A stretch of DNA of 64,000 nucleotides from Nocardioides luteus. GTDB lineage: Bacteria > Actinomycetota > Actinomycetes > Propionibacteriales > Nocardioidaceae. Made by a program: the position numbers and the translations under genes. Of this stretch, positions 1-8,696 are shown in pieces (positions within the stretch are counted from its first letter, which is position 1; each line of letters opens with the position of its first letter). The stretch is from contig NZ_JZDQ02000018.1 of assembly GCF_000960475.2 (NCBI RefSeq), positions 53,244 to 117,243 on the forward strand, written 5' to 3'. The notes beneath the pieces are model-generated. The model did not search any database. It saw only the letters and a list, made by a program, of their open reading frames with translations, and was not told the DNA's origin.

Positions 1-22
1 ACATGGCGGCGACGACTCTCAT
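1..22 (-). CDS. mnmA: tRNA-specific 2-thiouridylase MnmA, N-terminal fragment
   Basis: Only the first seven codons are in the window (MRVVAAM), running off the left edge. This matches the usual start of actinobacterial MnmA, where the PP-loop motif SGGVDS follows directly. The ATG overlaps the stop of the cysteine desulfurase gene by four bases (ATGA), so the two are translationally coupled. MnmA uses sulfur mobilised by a cysteine desulfurase to thiolate U34 of tRNA-Lys, -Glu and -Gln, which fits this neighbour. The identity is an inference from seven residues plus context. Confidence 0.55.
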
Positions 23-1212
23 CGGTTCAGTCCTGCCGCGCGGCCACGCTCGACGGCCGGACCGATCGCCGCGACGAGCCGGTCCACGTCCTCGGTGGTC
101 GTGGTGTGCCCGAGCGAGAAGCGCAGCGAGGAGCGCGCCTGCTCGTCGGACTGGCCCATGGCGAGCAGCACATGGGAGGCCTGAGGTACGCCGGCCGAGC
201 ATGCCGCCCCGGTCGAGCACTCGACCCCGGCGGCGTCGAGCAGCATCAGCAGCGAGTCGCCCTCGCACCCGGGAAAGGCGATCTGGGCGTTGTTGGGCAG
301 CCGGTGACGACCCAGCGGCTCCAGCGGCGGACCGTTGAGGTGAGAGTCCGGCACCGCCGCGAGCACCTGCTCGACCAGCCGGTCGCGCAACGCACCGACC
401 CTGGTCGCGTATGCCTCCTGCTCCTTGATCGCGAGCTCGACCGCCGCCGCGAAACCGGCGATGGCGGCGGTCGCGTGGGTGCCGCTGCGTACGTCCCTCT
501 CCTGGCCGCCGCCGTGGACGAGCGCGGTCAGCTCGAGCTCGCGGCGCACCACGAGCGCGCCGGCGCCCACGGGGCCGCCGAGCTTGTGGCCGGTCAGCGA
601 GAGCGCGTCGACGCCGCTGGTCGCGAAGTCGACCGGCACCGCGCCGACCGCCTGGACGGCGTCGGTGTGGACCGGGATCCCGTGCTCGGCGGCGATCGCG
701 GCGATCTCGGCGACGGGCTGCAGGGTGCCGACCTCGTTGTTGGCCCACATCACCGAGACGACCGCGACCGAGGCCGGGTCACGCTCGATGGCGTCCTTCA
801 TCGCGGCGAGGTCGACGCGGCCGGTCGCGTCGCACGGGATCAGCTCGACCTGGGCGCCCTCGGTGGTCTCCAGCCAGTGCAGCGGGTCCAGCACCGCGTG
901 GTGCTCGACGGTGGTCGACAGGATCCGGGTGCGCGCCGGGTCCTGGCCGTGCCGGGCCCAGAAGGCGCCCTTGAGCGCGAGGTTGTCGGCCTCGGTGCCA
1001 CCGGAGGTGAAGACGACCTCACCGGGCCGGGACCCGAGCGCCGCGGCGATCCGTTCTCGGGACTCCTCGAGCACCCGACGGGCGCGGCGCCCTGATGCGT
1101 GCAGCGAGCTCGCGTTGCCGACCAGCGCCAGCTCCGCGGTCATCGCCTCGATCGCCGCCGGAGCCATGGGCGTGGTGGCGGCGTGGTCCAGATAGACGGT
1201 CCGGGGATTCAT
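19..1212 (-). CDS. Cysteine desulfurase, IscS/NifS family
   Basis: PLP-dependent enzyme that takes sulfur from cysteine, giving alanine and an enzyme-bound persulfide for tRNA thiolation or Fe-S assembly. The 397-residue protein is full length. The N-terminus YLDHAATTP is the family signature, the PLP-binding lysine is K210 in SLTGHKLGG, and the persulfide cysteine is about C338 in STGAACSAG. The ATG at 1212 puts the signature at residue 7. The gene ends in a four-base overlap with mnmA, so tRNA 2-thiouridine synthesis is the likeliest role; the protein sequence alone would also fit a general IscS. Confidence 0.93.
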   Translation of the reverse strand: MNPRTVYLDHAATTPMAPAAIEAMTAELALVGNASSLHASGRRARRVLEESRERIAAALGSRPGEVVFTSGGTEADNLALKGAFWARHGQDPARTRILSTTVEHHAVLDPLHWLETTEGAQVELIPCDATGRVDLAAMKDAIERDPASVAVVSVMWANNEVGTLQPVAEIAAIAAEHGIPVHTDAVQAVGAVPVDFATSGVDALSLTGHKLGGPVGAGALVVRRELELTALVHGGGQERDVRSGTHATAAIAGFAAAVELAIKEQEAYATRVGALRDRLVEQVLAAVPDSHLNGPPLEPLGRHRLPNNAQIAFPGCEGDSLLMLLDAAGVECSTGAACSAGVPQASHVLLAMGQSDEQARSSLRFSLGHTTTTEDVDRLVAAIGPAVERGRAAGLNR

Positions 1213-1300
1213 CGTCTACCAAGGTTACGGCCCGATGGCCATGCTTGCTGAAACGGTGCAGCCTTGCTGAAACGTCGCCGCTCGTTCACCTCGCCTCCCT

Positions 1301-2203
1301 ATGGTCGTGCGCATGTCCCAGGGATTCCGCGAATACATCGACAACCTGATCACCGAAGGTCACACGATCGGCGAGGATCACGACGATGACCCGGTGCTCC
1401 TCGATCCGGCCGGCAAGGCCGTCGACACCTGGCGCGAGAACTATCCCTACACGGAGCGGATCGCCCGTGAGGTCTACGACGAGCAGAAGTACCTCCTCCA
1501 GGTCGAGCTGCTGAAGTTCCAGCGCTGGAACGACCGCGTCGGTGGGAAGCACGTGCTGATCTTCGAGGGCCGCGACGCCGCCGGCAAGGGCGGCACGATC
1601 AAGCGGTTCATGGAGCACCTCAACCCCCGCTACGCCCGCACCGTGGCGCTCTCGAAGCCGTCGGACCGCGAGTCGCAGCAGTGGTACTTCCAGCGGTACG
1701 TCCAGCACCTCCCCACCGCCGGCGAGATGGTCCTCTTCGACCGCTCCTGGTACAACCGCGCCGGCGTCGAACGGGTGATGGGCTTCGCCTCCGACGAGCA
1801 GTACGAGCAGTTCATGCACCAGGTGCCGCTCTTCGAGCGGATGCTCGTCGACTCCGGGATCACGCTCACGAAGTTCTGGTTCTCGGTCGGTCGCTCGGAG
1901 CAGCGGACCCGCTTCATCATCCGCCAGATCGACCCGGTACGGCAGTGGAAGCTCTCCCCCATCGACGTGCAGTCGCTGGACAAGTGGGACTCCTACACCG
2001 CCGCCAAGGAGGAGATGTTCCGCCGCACCGACACCGACTGGGCCCCCTGGACGACCATCCGCTCCAACGACAAGAAGCGCGCCCGCCTCAACGCGATGCG
2101 CTACTTCCTCGCCAACCACGACTACGACGAGAAGGACATCGACATCGTCGGCACCCCCGACCCCCTCATCGTCCAGCGCGGCATCGACGCCGTCGGCGAC
2201 TGA
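1301..2203 (+). CDS. ppk2: Polyphosphate kinase 2 (PPK2 family)
   Basis: Transfers phosphate between polyphosphate and nucleoside di- or monophosphates in the cytoplasm. The protein has about 300 residues, the size of a single-domain PPK2. The Walker A loop is GRDAAGKGG (residues 90-98) and the Walker B/lid region is LFDRSWYNRAGVERVMGF near 147-164, both intact. An in-frame ATG at 1313 would give a protein four residues shorter, and no strong ribosome-binding site separates the two starts. The gene is divergent from the cysteine desulfurase, with 88 bp between them, and is followed by repeat elements. Whether it prefers ADP, GDP or NMP cannot be read from the sequence. Confidence 0.93.
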   Translation: MVVRMSQGFREYIDNLITEGHTIGEDHDDDPVLLDPAGKAVDTWRENYPYTERIAREVYDEQKYLLQVELLKFQRWNDRVGGKHVLIFEGRDAAGKGGTIKRFMEHLNPRYARTVALSKPSDRESQQWYFQRYVQHLPTAGEMVLFDRSWYNRAGVERVMGFASDEQYEQFMHQVPLFERMLVDSGITLTKFWFSVGRSEQRTRFIIRQIDPVRQWKLSPIDVQSLDKWDSYTAAKEEMFRRTDTDWAPWTTIRSNDKKRARLNAMRYFLANHDYDEKDIDIVGTPDPLIVQRGIDAVGD

Positions 2204-2289
2204 CGCCGGACAGCCTCACCCCGAGCCGGTGGGCTCGCGGCGGTGGGGAGCGTCCGCGGGGCTTTCACCAGACGTTGAGGCCCGTGCCG

Positions 2290-2374
2290 AGGCGTCACGC
2301 GCGTCGGCCGAGTGGGCACGTGTCTGCCACCTCGGCCGACGTAGGTGACGCATCGGCCGACGTAGGTGACCTCT
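2290..2374. repeat. 21-bp repeat element, one inverted and two direct copies
   Basis: The intergenic stretch after ppk2 has three copies of a 21-bp unit of pattern CGGCCGACG-N3-GTGAC-N2-(C/A)T. Direct copies are at 2333-2353 and 2354-2374, and an inverted copy is at 2290-2310. The inverted and first direct copies can pair into a long hairpin with a 22-base loop, which may also end ppk2 transcription. The same unit occurs five times inside the MocR gene at 43065-43169. Confidence 0.8.
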
Positions 2375-2401
2375 CGGCGGGGTCGGCTACGGTGCAGGAT
2401 C

Positions 2402-2941
2402 ATGAAACCCCTCGGCGACGTGCCCTGGCCCCCGGATCCGATCGTCACCGACCGCCTGATCCTCCGCGAGACGAGGACGGAGGACAGGAAAGGGTTGGCC
2501 GAGCTGCTCTCGGACGAGACGGTGCAGGCCTATCTCGGCGGCCCGCAGCACACCCGCGAGGAGCTGGAGGAGCTCATCCCGCAGGATCCGAACACCAGGC
2601 CCGGGATCTTCGCGGTCGAGCACGCCGGCGAGTTCGTCGGGCGGATCACGATCCAGCGGCGTGATCGGGCATGGGCACACCACGTACGCGAGGAGGGTGA
2701 CGAGGTCGAGATCGGCTATGAGTTCCTCCCGATCACGTGGGGCCGAGGCATCGCGACCGAGGCCACCCGGGCGGCGCTCGGCTGGATCGAGAGGACGCTC
2801 CCCGGCGAGCCGGTGGTGCTCACCACGCAGGTGGCCAACGAACCGTCCCTACGCCTGGCCCGCAAGCTCGGGTTCGTCGAGGTGGAGCGGTTCATGGGCT
2901 TCGGTGCCGAGCAGTGGTTCGGCCATCTCCGAGACGAGTAG
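2402..2941 (+). CDS. GNAT family N-acetyltransferase (RimJ/RimL-like)
   Basis: 179-residue single-domain acetyltransferase of the Acetyltransf_3 type, which moves acetyl from acetyl-CoA to an amine on a protein or small molecule. Seen: the strand pair TDRLILRE near the N-terminus, the CoA-binding helix region GYEFLPITWGRGIATEATRA, and the closing segment ANEPSLRLARKLGFVEVE. The ATG at 2402 is chosen because family homology begins there; an upstream in-frame start at 2366 would run back into the 21-bp repeat. It converges on the membrane protein gene with four bases between stops. Substrate unknown. Confidence 0.88.
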   Translation: MKPLGDVPWPPDPIVTDRLILRETRTEDRKGLAELLSDETVQAYLGGPQHTREELEELIPQDPNTRPGIFAVEHAGEFVGRITIQRRDRAWAHHVREEGDEVEIGYEFLPITWGRGIATEATRAALGWIERTLPGEPVVLTTQVANEPSLRLARKLGFVEVERFMGFGAEQWFGHLRDE

Positions 2942-2945
2942 GCGT

Positions 2946-3446
2946 CTAGTCGTCGGTCTCGAGCATGTTGGCCGTCCACAGACCCAGTGCCAGCGGGAGC
3001 AGGAGGCCCCAGGTCGGGCGGAGGTCGGCGTACTCACCGAGCACCTCGCCCGCCACACTCAGCCAGATCACGAGCGTGACGACCGCACCGATGACCCCCG
3101 CGAGCCCGGCAGCGAACCGTGCCAGCCCGGAGCGCTGCAGCGCGATGACGAGAGCGAGCACCGGGGCCGCGAGCGCGAAGAGGATCGCGACGTACGACGC
3201 GAAGGCGAGGAACACATAGGCGGCCGGCACCTCGTCGGATGCGTCCCGCAGCTCCGCGACCCACCCGGTCGCCGCCCAGACGGAGAGCGAGACCTCCGAG
3301 TCGTCGGTGCCTCTGACCACGGGAACCGCAAGCGTTGCGACGGCGAGGACGAGCACACCGAGGAACTGCGTGCGCCGCAACCGGCTCGCGGTCTCCTCGT
3401 TCCCACGAAGCGCCGAGCGAATCAGACCGTCCGAGTTGTCAGCCAC
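2946..3446 (-). CDS. Hypothetical four-helix membrane protein
   Basis: 166 residues with no recognised family. A basic N-terminal stretch precedes a first hydrophobic helix near residues 27-46, followed by hydrophobic segments at about 75-105, 108-128 and 140-160. A polar loop at about 47-72 lies between the first two. It reads towards the GNAT gene, and its start is 35 bp downstream of the stop of nothing on its own strand: the next minus-strand gene upstream is the endonuclease-fold protein, ending at 3482. It could be its operon partner, but nothing shows a function. Confidence 0.7.
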   Translation of the reverse strand: MADNSDGLIRSALRGNEETASRLRRTQFLGVLVLAVATLAVPVVRGTDDSEVSLSVWAATGWVAELRDASDEVPAAYVFLAFASYVAILFALAAPVLALVIALQRSGLARFAAGLAGVIGAVVTLVIWLSVAGEVLGEYADLRPTWGLLLPLALGLWTANMLETDD

Positions 3447-3481
3447 GCGCTCAGGTTACGAGACCAGCGCCCGAATCCGAC

Positions 3482-4456
3482 TCACTCCTCGGGCGTGCCG
3501 AGGTAGGCGACCAGCGCCAGGTGGTCCGAGCCGGGGACCTCGACCGTCTCGGTCGCCAGCGCGACCAGGTCGTCACCGATGAGGACGTGATCGATCGCGG
3601 TCGCCGGCGGGAGAGGTACGCCGGCGAACCCCTCGGTCGGCCACGTCGGCTGCCAGCCCGCGTTGCTGGCCCTGGCCGCGTCCTGTACGTCCGCAGCGTC
3701 GAGCAGGCGGCGGACGGTGTGGTGGTCGAGCGAGGCGTTGAGGTCGCCCAGGACGAGGTCGGGCTTCTCCGCGGCCGCCTCCTTGATGATCAGCTCCTGC
3801 TCGGCCGGCCACGACGCGAGCGTGGGCGGGGCCGGGTGGGCGACGACGACCCGCCGCTCTCCCACGTCGGCCACCCACGACCCCATGGCGGTGTCGAGCC
3901 GGCGCGACCTGGTGATCGGCTGGTCGGCGAAGAGCATCGTGCCCCGGGTCCCGGGCGCGGCCTCGCCGATCCGGTAGGGCAGCTGCTCGCGCAGCGTGCT
4001 CGACAGCTTCGCGAACGCCTCGGGGGTGATCTCCTGGAGGGCGAGCACGTCGACCTTGTGGGCGCGCACCGCCTCGACCACCGCGTCGGTGTCGCCCTTG
4101 CCCTCGAGGAGGTTGGTGGTCATCACGGTCAGCGGCTCCCCGGCGCTCGTCTCCCGGGAGCCGGCGTAGAGCGGCGCCTGCCAGGCGAGGTGCACCGCGA
4201 GCAGCATCGCGGTGACACCGGCGAGGACCAGGAGCCGGGTACGCGCCGGACCGGCGGCCAGCCACACCAGCACCAGGACAGCGATCAGGCACAGGGCGTA
4301 CAACCCGACGCCGAAGGGCGCGAACGCAGCAAGCCGCACCGCTCGCAGGTCGGTGCTCGCCAGCGCCCGGGAGAGCGTGATCGCCACCGCCGGCAGCCCG
4401 CAGATCACCAACAGGCACCAGGCCAGCGCCAGCGGAACCCACCGAGCCCGGTTCAC
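3482..4456 (-). CDS. Membrane-anchored endonuclease/exonuclease/phosphatase family protein
   Basis: 324 residues: about three N-terminal transmembrane helices (residues 5-30, 45-70 and 75-100), then an EEP-fold domain. The metal and catalytic motifs are all present: MTTNLLEG (Asn), ALQEITPE (Glu), a histidine in VAHPAPP, LVLGDLNAS (Asp/Asn), AIDHVLIG (Asp-His) and PGSDHLALV (final Asp-His). Proteins of this design are thought to act as phosphodiesterases on the outer face of the membrane; the substrate is unknown. It follows proB on the same strand after 79 bp and may be cotranscribed. A second EEP protein lies at 23258-24250. Confidence 0.85.
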   Translation of the reverse strand: MNRARWVPLALAWCLLVICGLPAVAITLSRALASTDLRAVRLAAFAPFGVGLYALCLIAVLVLVWLAAGPARTRLLVLAGVTAMLLAVHLAWQAPLYAGSRETSAGEPLTVMTTNLLEGKGDTDAVVEAVRAHKVDVLALQEITPEAFAKLSSTLREQLPYRIGEAAPGTRGTMLFADQPITRSRRLDTAMGSWVADVGERRVVVAHPAPPTLASWPAEQELIIKEAAAEKPDLVLGDLNASLDHHTVRRLLDAADVQDAARASNAGWQPTWPTEGFAGVPLPPATAIDHVLIGDDLVALATETVEVPGSDHLALVAYLGTPEE

Positions 4457-4535
4457 GCGGCCGCCTCCGTAGCGCCCGCGCCAGAGTACGGAGCCGACCG
4501 CGTGATGGACCCGATGGTCGCTCGCCGGCGCTCGC

Positions 4536-5648
4536 TCACAGCACGACCAGATCGTCGCGGTGGATGACCTCCCGACCGTACGCAGCCCCCAGGTTGGCCT
4601 CGAGATAGCCCGAGGACCGCCCGGCGAGCCGCGGGATCTCGTCGGCGTCGTAGTTCACCAGCCCGCGCGCGACCGCGACCCCGGAGGGGTCGACGACGTC
4701 GACCGGGTCGCCGACGTGGAACGCGCCCGAGGAGCCGGTGATCCCCGCCGCGAGCAGCGAGGCGCCACGCTTCCGGATCGCGGCGACCGCTCCGGCGTCG
4801 ACCGTGATCGAGCCGACCGCCTCGGTGGCGTGCTGCAGCCACAGCAGCCGCGCGGGGCGCCGCTTGCCGACGGCATGGAACAGGGTGCCGACCGTCTCGC
4901 CCGCGAGCGCGGCCTCGGCCTGAGCGGCGGAGGTCAGCACGACCGGGACGCCGTCCTCGACGGCGATCCGGGCGGCCTCCAGCTTGGTCACCATCCCACC
5001 GGTGCCGACGCCCGCGGCACCGGCCTTGCCGATGGTCACCCCGGCCAGATCGGCCAGCGAGGCGACCTCGTCGATCCGCTGCGAGCCCTGCTGGGACGGC
5101 GGCGCGTCGTAGAGCGCGTCGACGTCGCTGAGCAGCACCAGCAGGTCGGCCTTGACCAGGTGGGCCACCAGCGCCGCGAGCCGGTCGTTGTCGCCGAACC
5201 GGATCTCGGAGGTGGCCACGGTGTCGTTCTCGTTGACGATCGGGAGCACACCCAGGTCGAGCAGCGTGGACAGCGTCGCGTCGGCGTTGCGGTAGTGCGC
5301 ACGCCGGTTCAGGTCGTCGACCGTGAGCAGCACCTGGCCGGCGATGATGCCGTGCCGGGCGAGCTCGTCGGTGTAGCGGTGGACCAGGAGCCCCTGCCCC
5401 ACGCTCGCCGCCGCCTGCTGCTTGGCCAGCGCCCGCGGGCGCTTGGCCAGCCCCAGCGGTGACAGCCCGGCGGCGATCGCCCCGGAGGAGACCAGCACGA
5501 CCTCCTGCTCGGCGGCCCGCGTCTTCGCGAGTACGTCGACCAGCCCGCTCACCCGGGCCGGGTCGATGCCTCCTGCCGCCGTCGTCAGCGACGACGACCC
5601 GACCTTGACCACGACCCGGCGTGCTCCGGTCACGACCTCGCGCTGCAC
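4536..5648 (-). CDS. proB: Glutamate 5-kinase
   Basis: First step of proline synthesis: ATP plus glutamate to glutamyl 5-phosphate. The 370-residue length is typical of the long form, with an amino-acid kinase domain (about 1-260) and a C-terminal PUA domain (about 275-365). Seen: VVVKVGSSSL at the N-terminus, SSGAIAAG, the NENDTVAT substrate loop, GDNDRLAALVA and GTGGMVTKLEAA. The start is a GTG preceded by a GAGGGG ribosome-binding site. It follows obgE on the same strand after 72 bp, the usual obg-proB order of actinobacteria. proA is not next to it here. Confidence 0.96.
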   Translation of the reverse strand: MQREVVTGARRVVVKVGSSSLTTAAGGIDPARVSGLVDVLAKTRAAEQEVVLVSSGAIAAGLSPLGLAKRPRALAKQQAAASVGQGLLVHRYTDELARHGIIAGQVLLTVDDLNRRAHYRNADATLSTLLDLGVLPIVNENDTVATSEIRFGDNDRLAALVAHLVKADLLVLLSDVDALYDAPPSQQGSQRIDEVASLADLAGVTIGKAGAAGVGTGGMVTKLEAARIAVEDGVPVVLTSAAQAEAALAGETVGTLFHAVGKRRPARLLWLQHATEAVGSITVDAGAVAAIRKRGASLLAAGITGSSGAFHVGDPVDVVDPSGVAVARGLVNYDADEIPRLAGRSSGYLEANLGAAYGREVIHRDDLVVL

Positions 5649-5720
5649 CGATCCCCCTCGTACGTCAGCCTGTGCTCTCCGCTGCGCCGGATCCTACCGG
5701 CGCCGGCGCCGGCCGAGGCG

Positions 5721-7283
5721 TCAGTTTCCGCTGGTCGAGCGGGACGACTCGCCCGGGTCGTTCTCGGCCCAGTCGCTGTCCGGGTCGTCCTCGCCACCGA
5801 TCTCGTACGCCACGGGGCCGGACCCTTCACGCAGCCGTCGGGCGACGTCGGCCCGGGCCTCGTACTCTTCCTTGGTCTCCATCCCGGCGTCGATCTCGCG
5901 CCGGCGGGCGGCAGCGGGCCGCTCCTCGTAGAAGCGCTGGTCCTCGCCGCGGCGGCCAAGCATCTCGGCACCGGTCTCGATCGAGGGACGGAAGTCGAAG
6001 ACGACCGCGTTGGCCGGGTCGCCGATGATGACGGTGTCGCCCTCCTCGGCTCCGAGCTCGACCAGCCGCTCCTCGACGCCGAGCCGGTTGAGGCGGTCGG
6101 CGAGGTAGCCCACGGCCTCCTCGTTGTCGAAGTCGGTCTGCCGCACCCAGCGCTCGGGCTGCGGGCCGCGGACGAGGTATTCGCCGTTCTTCGACACCTT
6201 GACGGTGAAGCCGTTCTTGCCCTCGGCGCCCTCGGGACGCAGCACGATCCGGGTCGGCGGCACCACCGGGACGTCCTTGCGGGCGGCGGCGACCAGCTCG
6301 GCCATCGCGTAGATCAGCTGCTGCGTGCCCTCGCCGGAGGCGGCGGAGATCTCGAAGACCTTCAGGCCGCGCTTCTCGAACTCGCCGATCGTCATCTCGG
6401 CGATCTCGCGGCCGTCGGGGACGTCGACCTTGTTCAGCGCGACCAGCCGGGGCCGGTCCTCGAGGCCGCCGTGGCGGGAGAGCTCGTTCTCGATGATGTC
6501 GAGGTCGTCGATCGGGTTGCGTCCCGGCTCGATGCTCGCGGTGTCGATGACGTGGACGAGCGCCGCGCAGCGCTCGATGTGGCGCAGGAACTCGTGACCG
6601 AGGCCGCGACCGTCGGCCGCACCCTCGATCAGCCCCGGCACGTCGGCGACGGTGAAGGTGATCTCGCCGCCCTTCACGACGCCGAGGTTGGGCACCAGCG
6701 TGGTGAACGGGTAGTCGGCGATCTTCGGCCGGGCTCGCGAGATCGCCGCGATCAGGCTCGACTTGCCGGCCGAGGGGAAGCCGACCAGGCCGATGTCGGC
6801 GACGACCTTGAGCTCGAGGCCGATCTCACGCGCCTCGCCCGGCTCGCCGAGGAGCGCGAAGCCGGGAGCCTTGCGCTTGGAGGAGGCCAGCGCGGCGTTG
6901 CCGAGCCCACCACGACCGCCCTCGGCGATGACCAGCTCGGAGCCCGGGCCGACCAGGTCGGCGAGGACGTTGCCGTTCATGTCGGTGACCACGGTGCCGT
7001 CGGGGACGGGAAGCACCAGGTCCTCGCCGTGGGCGCCGTTCTTGTGGTCGCCCGCACCCTGGCCGCCGTTGGACGCCTTGCGCTTGGGACTGTGGTGGTA
7101 GTCGATCAGCGTGGTCACGTCGGGGTCGACGCGCAGGATGATCGATCCGCCCGGGCCGCCGTTGCCGCCGTCGGGCCCGCCGAGCGGCTTGAACTTCTCG
7201 CGGTGCACCGACGCCACCCCGTGTCCGCCGCGACCGGCCTCGACGTGGAGGGTGACGCGGTCGACGAAGGTGGGTACAGCCAT
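5721..7283 (-). CDS. obgE: GTPase Obg (ObgE/CgtA)
   Basis: Essential GTPase acting in 50S ribosome assembly and stress signalling. 520 residues in three parts: the glycine-rich Obg fold (about 1-158, with VEAGRGGHG and [12 protein letters not shown]), the G domain (about 160-335, with P-loop GFPSAGKSS, switch DYPFTTL, DVPGL and NKVD), and the OCT domain, followed by an acidic tail of roughly 80 residues. The OCT domain and tail are common in actinobacterial Obg. The ATG start matches the family N-terminus. In most relatives it follows rpmA directly; here an opposite-strand gene sits between them. Confidence 0.97.
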   Translation of the reverse strand: MAVPTFVDRVTLHVEAGRGGHGVASVHREKFKPLGGPDGGNGGPGGSIILRVDPDVTTLIDYHHSPKRKASNGGQGAGDHKNGAHGEDLVLPVPDGTVVTDMNGNVLADLVGPGSELVIAEGGRGGLGNAALASSKRKAPGFALLGEPGEAREIGLELKVVADIGLVGFPSAGKSSLIAAISRARPKIADYPFTTLVPNLGVVKGGEITFTVADVPGLIEGAADGRGLGHEFLRHIERCAALVHVIDTASIEPGRNPIDDLDIIENELSRHGGLEDRPRLVALNKVDVPDGREIAEMTIGEFEKRGLKVFEISAASGEGTQQLIYAMAELVAAARKDVPVVPPTRIVLRPEGAEGKNGFTVKVSKNGEYLVRGPQPERWVRQTDFDNEEAVGYLADRLNRLGVEERLVELGAEEGDTVIIGDPANAVVFDFRPSIETGAEMLGRRGEDQRFYEERPAAARRREIDAGMETKEEYEARADVARRLREGSGPVAYEIGGEDDPDSDWAENDPGESSRSTSGN

Positions 7284-7313
7284 GCGCTCACCTTAAGGCC
7301 GACCCCACGTGTC

Positions 7314-7388
7314 TGCCGAGTCGGCGCATCTGACCCCGTGCCTCGCGAAGCGAAGCGAGCGAGAGGGGTCGGATGCGCCGACTCGGCA
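7314..7388. repeat. Inverted repeat with GCCGAGTCGGC core
   Basis: A 24-bp arm at 7314-7337 is repeated inverted at 7365-7388 with one mismatch, enclosing a 27-base loop. Each arm begins with a TGCCGAGTCGGC palindrome. It lies between the divergent obgE and flavin oxidoreductase genes, 26 bp before the latter's start. The same core recurs at 8290-8354 on the other side of that gene. Confidence 0.8.
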
Positions 7389-7413
7389 TTCTCGGCATCG
7401 GTAGGTTGAGCCC

Positions 7414-8268
7414 ATGCGAGTAGGAACAGTGATGTGGCCGATCGAGGACTGGCCGGCGATGGGCGAGCGATGGGCCCAGGCCGAGCAGCTCGGATTCGAG
7501 ACGGCGTGGGTCTACGACCACCTGGCCTGGCGCGGGCACAGCCCGTGGGAGGAGGCGTTCACGTCGATGGCCGCCGCAGCGGCCCTCACCTCCACGATCC
7601 GGCTCGGGACGCTCGTGACCACCCCCAACTTCCGTACGCCGATCCCGACCGCCGCGGCGATCCGCAGCCTCGACCGCATCTCGGGCGGGCGCATCACGAT
7701 CGGCATCGGCGCCGGCGGCGCCGACCACACCTCCGACGGCGACGTGCTCGGGCGGGAGTTCACCCCGCGCGAGCGCGCCGACCGGTTCTCGGAGTGGACC
7801 CGCACCGTCGACCGGCTGCTGCGCGAGTCACCGGTCACGATCGACGGCGAGCACTGGCAGACCCGCGAGGTCACCGTCTCCCCCGGCCAGGTGCAGCAGC
7901 CGCGTACGCCGCTGTGGCTGGCCGGCAACGGCCCGCGCGGGATCCGGCTCACCGCTGAGGTCGGCGACGGCTGGATCGCCAACCCGCAGGGCGACGACCC
8001 GAAGGGGTTCGTGGCCCAGCGGCTGGAGATGCTCCGGGAGGCGTGCGAGAAGAAGGGCCGGGACTACGACAGCATGCCGAAGCTGTTCATGTCCGGCTTC
8101 ACCGAGGAGCCGTGGACCGAGTCGGCCGACGCGTTCGAGGACCTGGTCGGCTCCTACGCCGAGATCGGGATCACCGACATCGCGCTCCACTGGCCGCGGC
8201 CGGGCACGCGCTGGGAGGTCTCGCAACAGGTCTTCGAGGCGATCGCGGACCGCGCGACGCAACTCTGA
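7414..8268 (+). CDS. LLM-class flavin-dependent oxidoreductase (luciferase-like, F420 type)
   Basis: 284-residue TIM-barrel protein of the luciferase-like monooxygenase family. Seen: an N-terminal VGTVMWPIEDW strand, WVYDHLAW, IRLGTLVTTPNFRTP, GRITIGIGAGG, and LWLAGNGPRGIRLTAEVGDGW, the usual LLM cofactor-pocket segments. In actinobacteria many members use F420 rather than FMN; the sequence does not decide this, and the substrate is unknown. The gene is alone on the plus strand within the minus-strand rplU-rpmA-obgE-proB group, bracketed by two related palindromes, so it looks like a later insertion. Confidence 0.87.
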   Translation: MRVGTVMWPIEDWPAMGERWAQAEQLGFETAWVYDHLAWRGHSPWEEAFTSMAAAAALTSTIRLGTLVTTPNFRTPIPTAAAIRSLDRISGGRITIGIGAGGADHTSDGDVLGREFTPRERADRFSEWTRTVDRLLRESPVTIDGEHWQTREVTVSPGQVQQPRTPLWLAGNGPRGIRLTAEVGDGWIANPQGDDPKGFVAQRLEMLREACEKKGRDYDSMPKLFMSGFTEEPWTESADAFEDLVGSYAEIGITDIALHWPRPGTRWEVSQQVFEAIADRATQL

Positions 8269-8289
8269 CGAGAGTCAAACGAAGATCCC

Positions 8290-8354
8290 GCCGAGTCGGC
8301 TCGTCCCAACGGGCCGACTCGGCGCTGATGTCGGTCAGGACGAGCCGACTCGGC
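8290..8354. repeat. Inverted repeat with GCCGAGTCGGC core, second copy
   Basis: Perfect 17-bp arms at 8290-8306 and 8338-8354, with a further GCCGACTCGGC at 8313-8323 in the loop. It lies 21 bp after the flavin oxidoreductase stop and just before the rpmA terminator. It shares its core with the element at 7314-7388. Confidence 0.8.
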
Positions 8355-8361
8355 AAAAGGG

Positions 8362-8393
8362 CGACGGCCCTCTCCCGCAGGAGAGGGCCGTCG
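8362..8393 (-). terminator. Rho-independent-like hairpin after rpmA
   Basis: Perfect 14-bp GC-rich stem (8362-8375 with 8380-8393) and a four-base loop, 11 bases past the rpmA stop. There is no long U-run, as is common in actinobacteria. Confidence 0.8.
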
Positions 8394-8404
8394 AAAGGCG
8401 TTGC

Positions 8405-8662
8405 TCAGGCGTCGCCCGGGACGATGTTGATCACGCGGCGGCCACGGCGCTTGCCGAACTCGACCGCACCCGGCTGCAGGGCGAACAGGGTGTCGTCGCC
8501 GCCACGGCCGACGTTGGTGCCGGGGTGGAAGTGCGTGCCACGCTGGCGGACGATGATCTCGCCGGCGTTGACGAGCTGACCGCCGAAGCGCTTCACGCCG
8601 AGGCGCTGGGCGTTGGAGTCGCGACCGTTCTTGGTGCTTGCCGCACCCTTCTTGTGTGCCAT
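8405..8662 (-). CDS. rpmA: 50S ribosomal protein L27
   Basis: 85-residue L27, a late-assembling 50S protein whose N-terminus reaches the peptidyl-transferase centre. The N-terminus [20 protein letters not shown] is full family style with no cleavable extension. [22 protein letters not shown] and [10 protein letters not shown] are diagnostic. It lies 34 bp downstream of rplU in the same operon and is followed by a strong hairpin. Confidence 0.98.
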   Translation of the reverse strand: MAHKKGAASTKNGRDSNAQRLGVKRFGGQLVNAGEIIVRQRGTHFHPGTNVGRGGDDTLFALQPGAVEFGKRRGRRVINIVPGDA

Positions 8663-8696
8663 CTTCTCAGTCCTTCAGTGTCTCTAGAACGCCGAA

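Noticed and set aside
106..1095. Long plus-strand frame opposite the cysteine desulfurase gene
   Set aside because: Arg/Gly/Asp-rich translation with no family features; it is the mirror of a clear PLP-enzyme gene.
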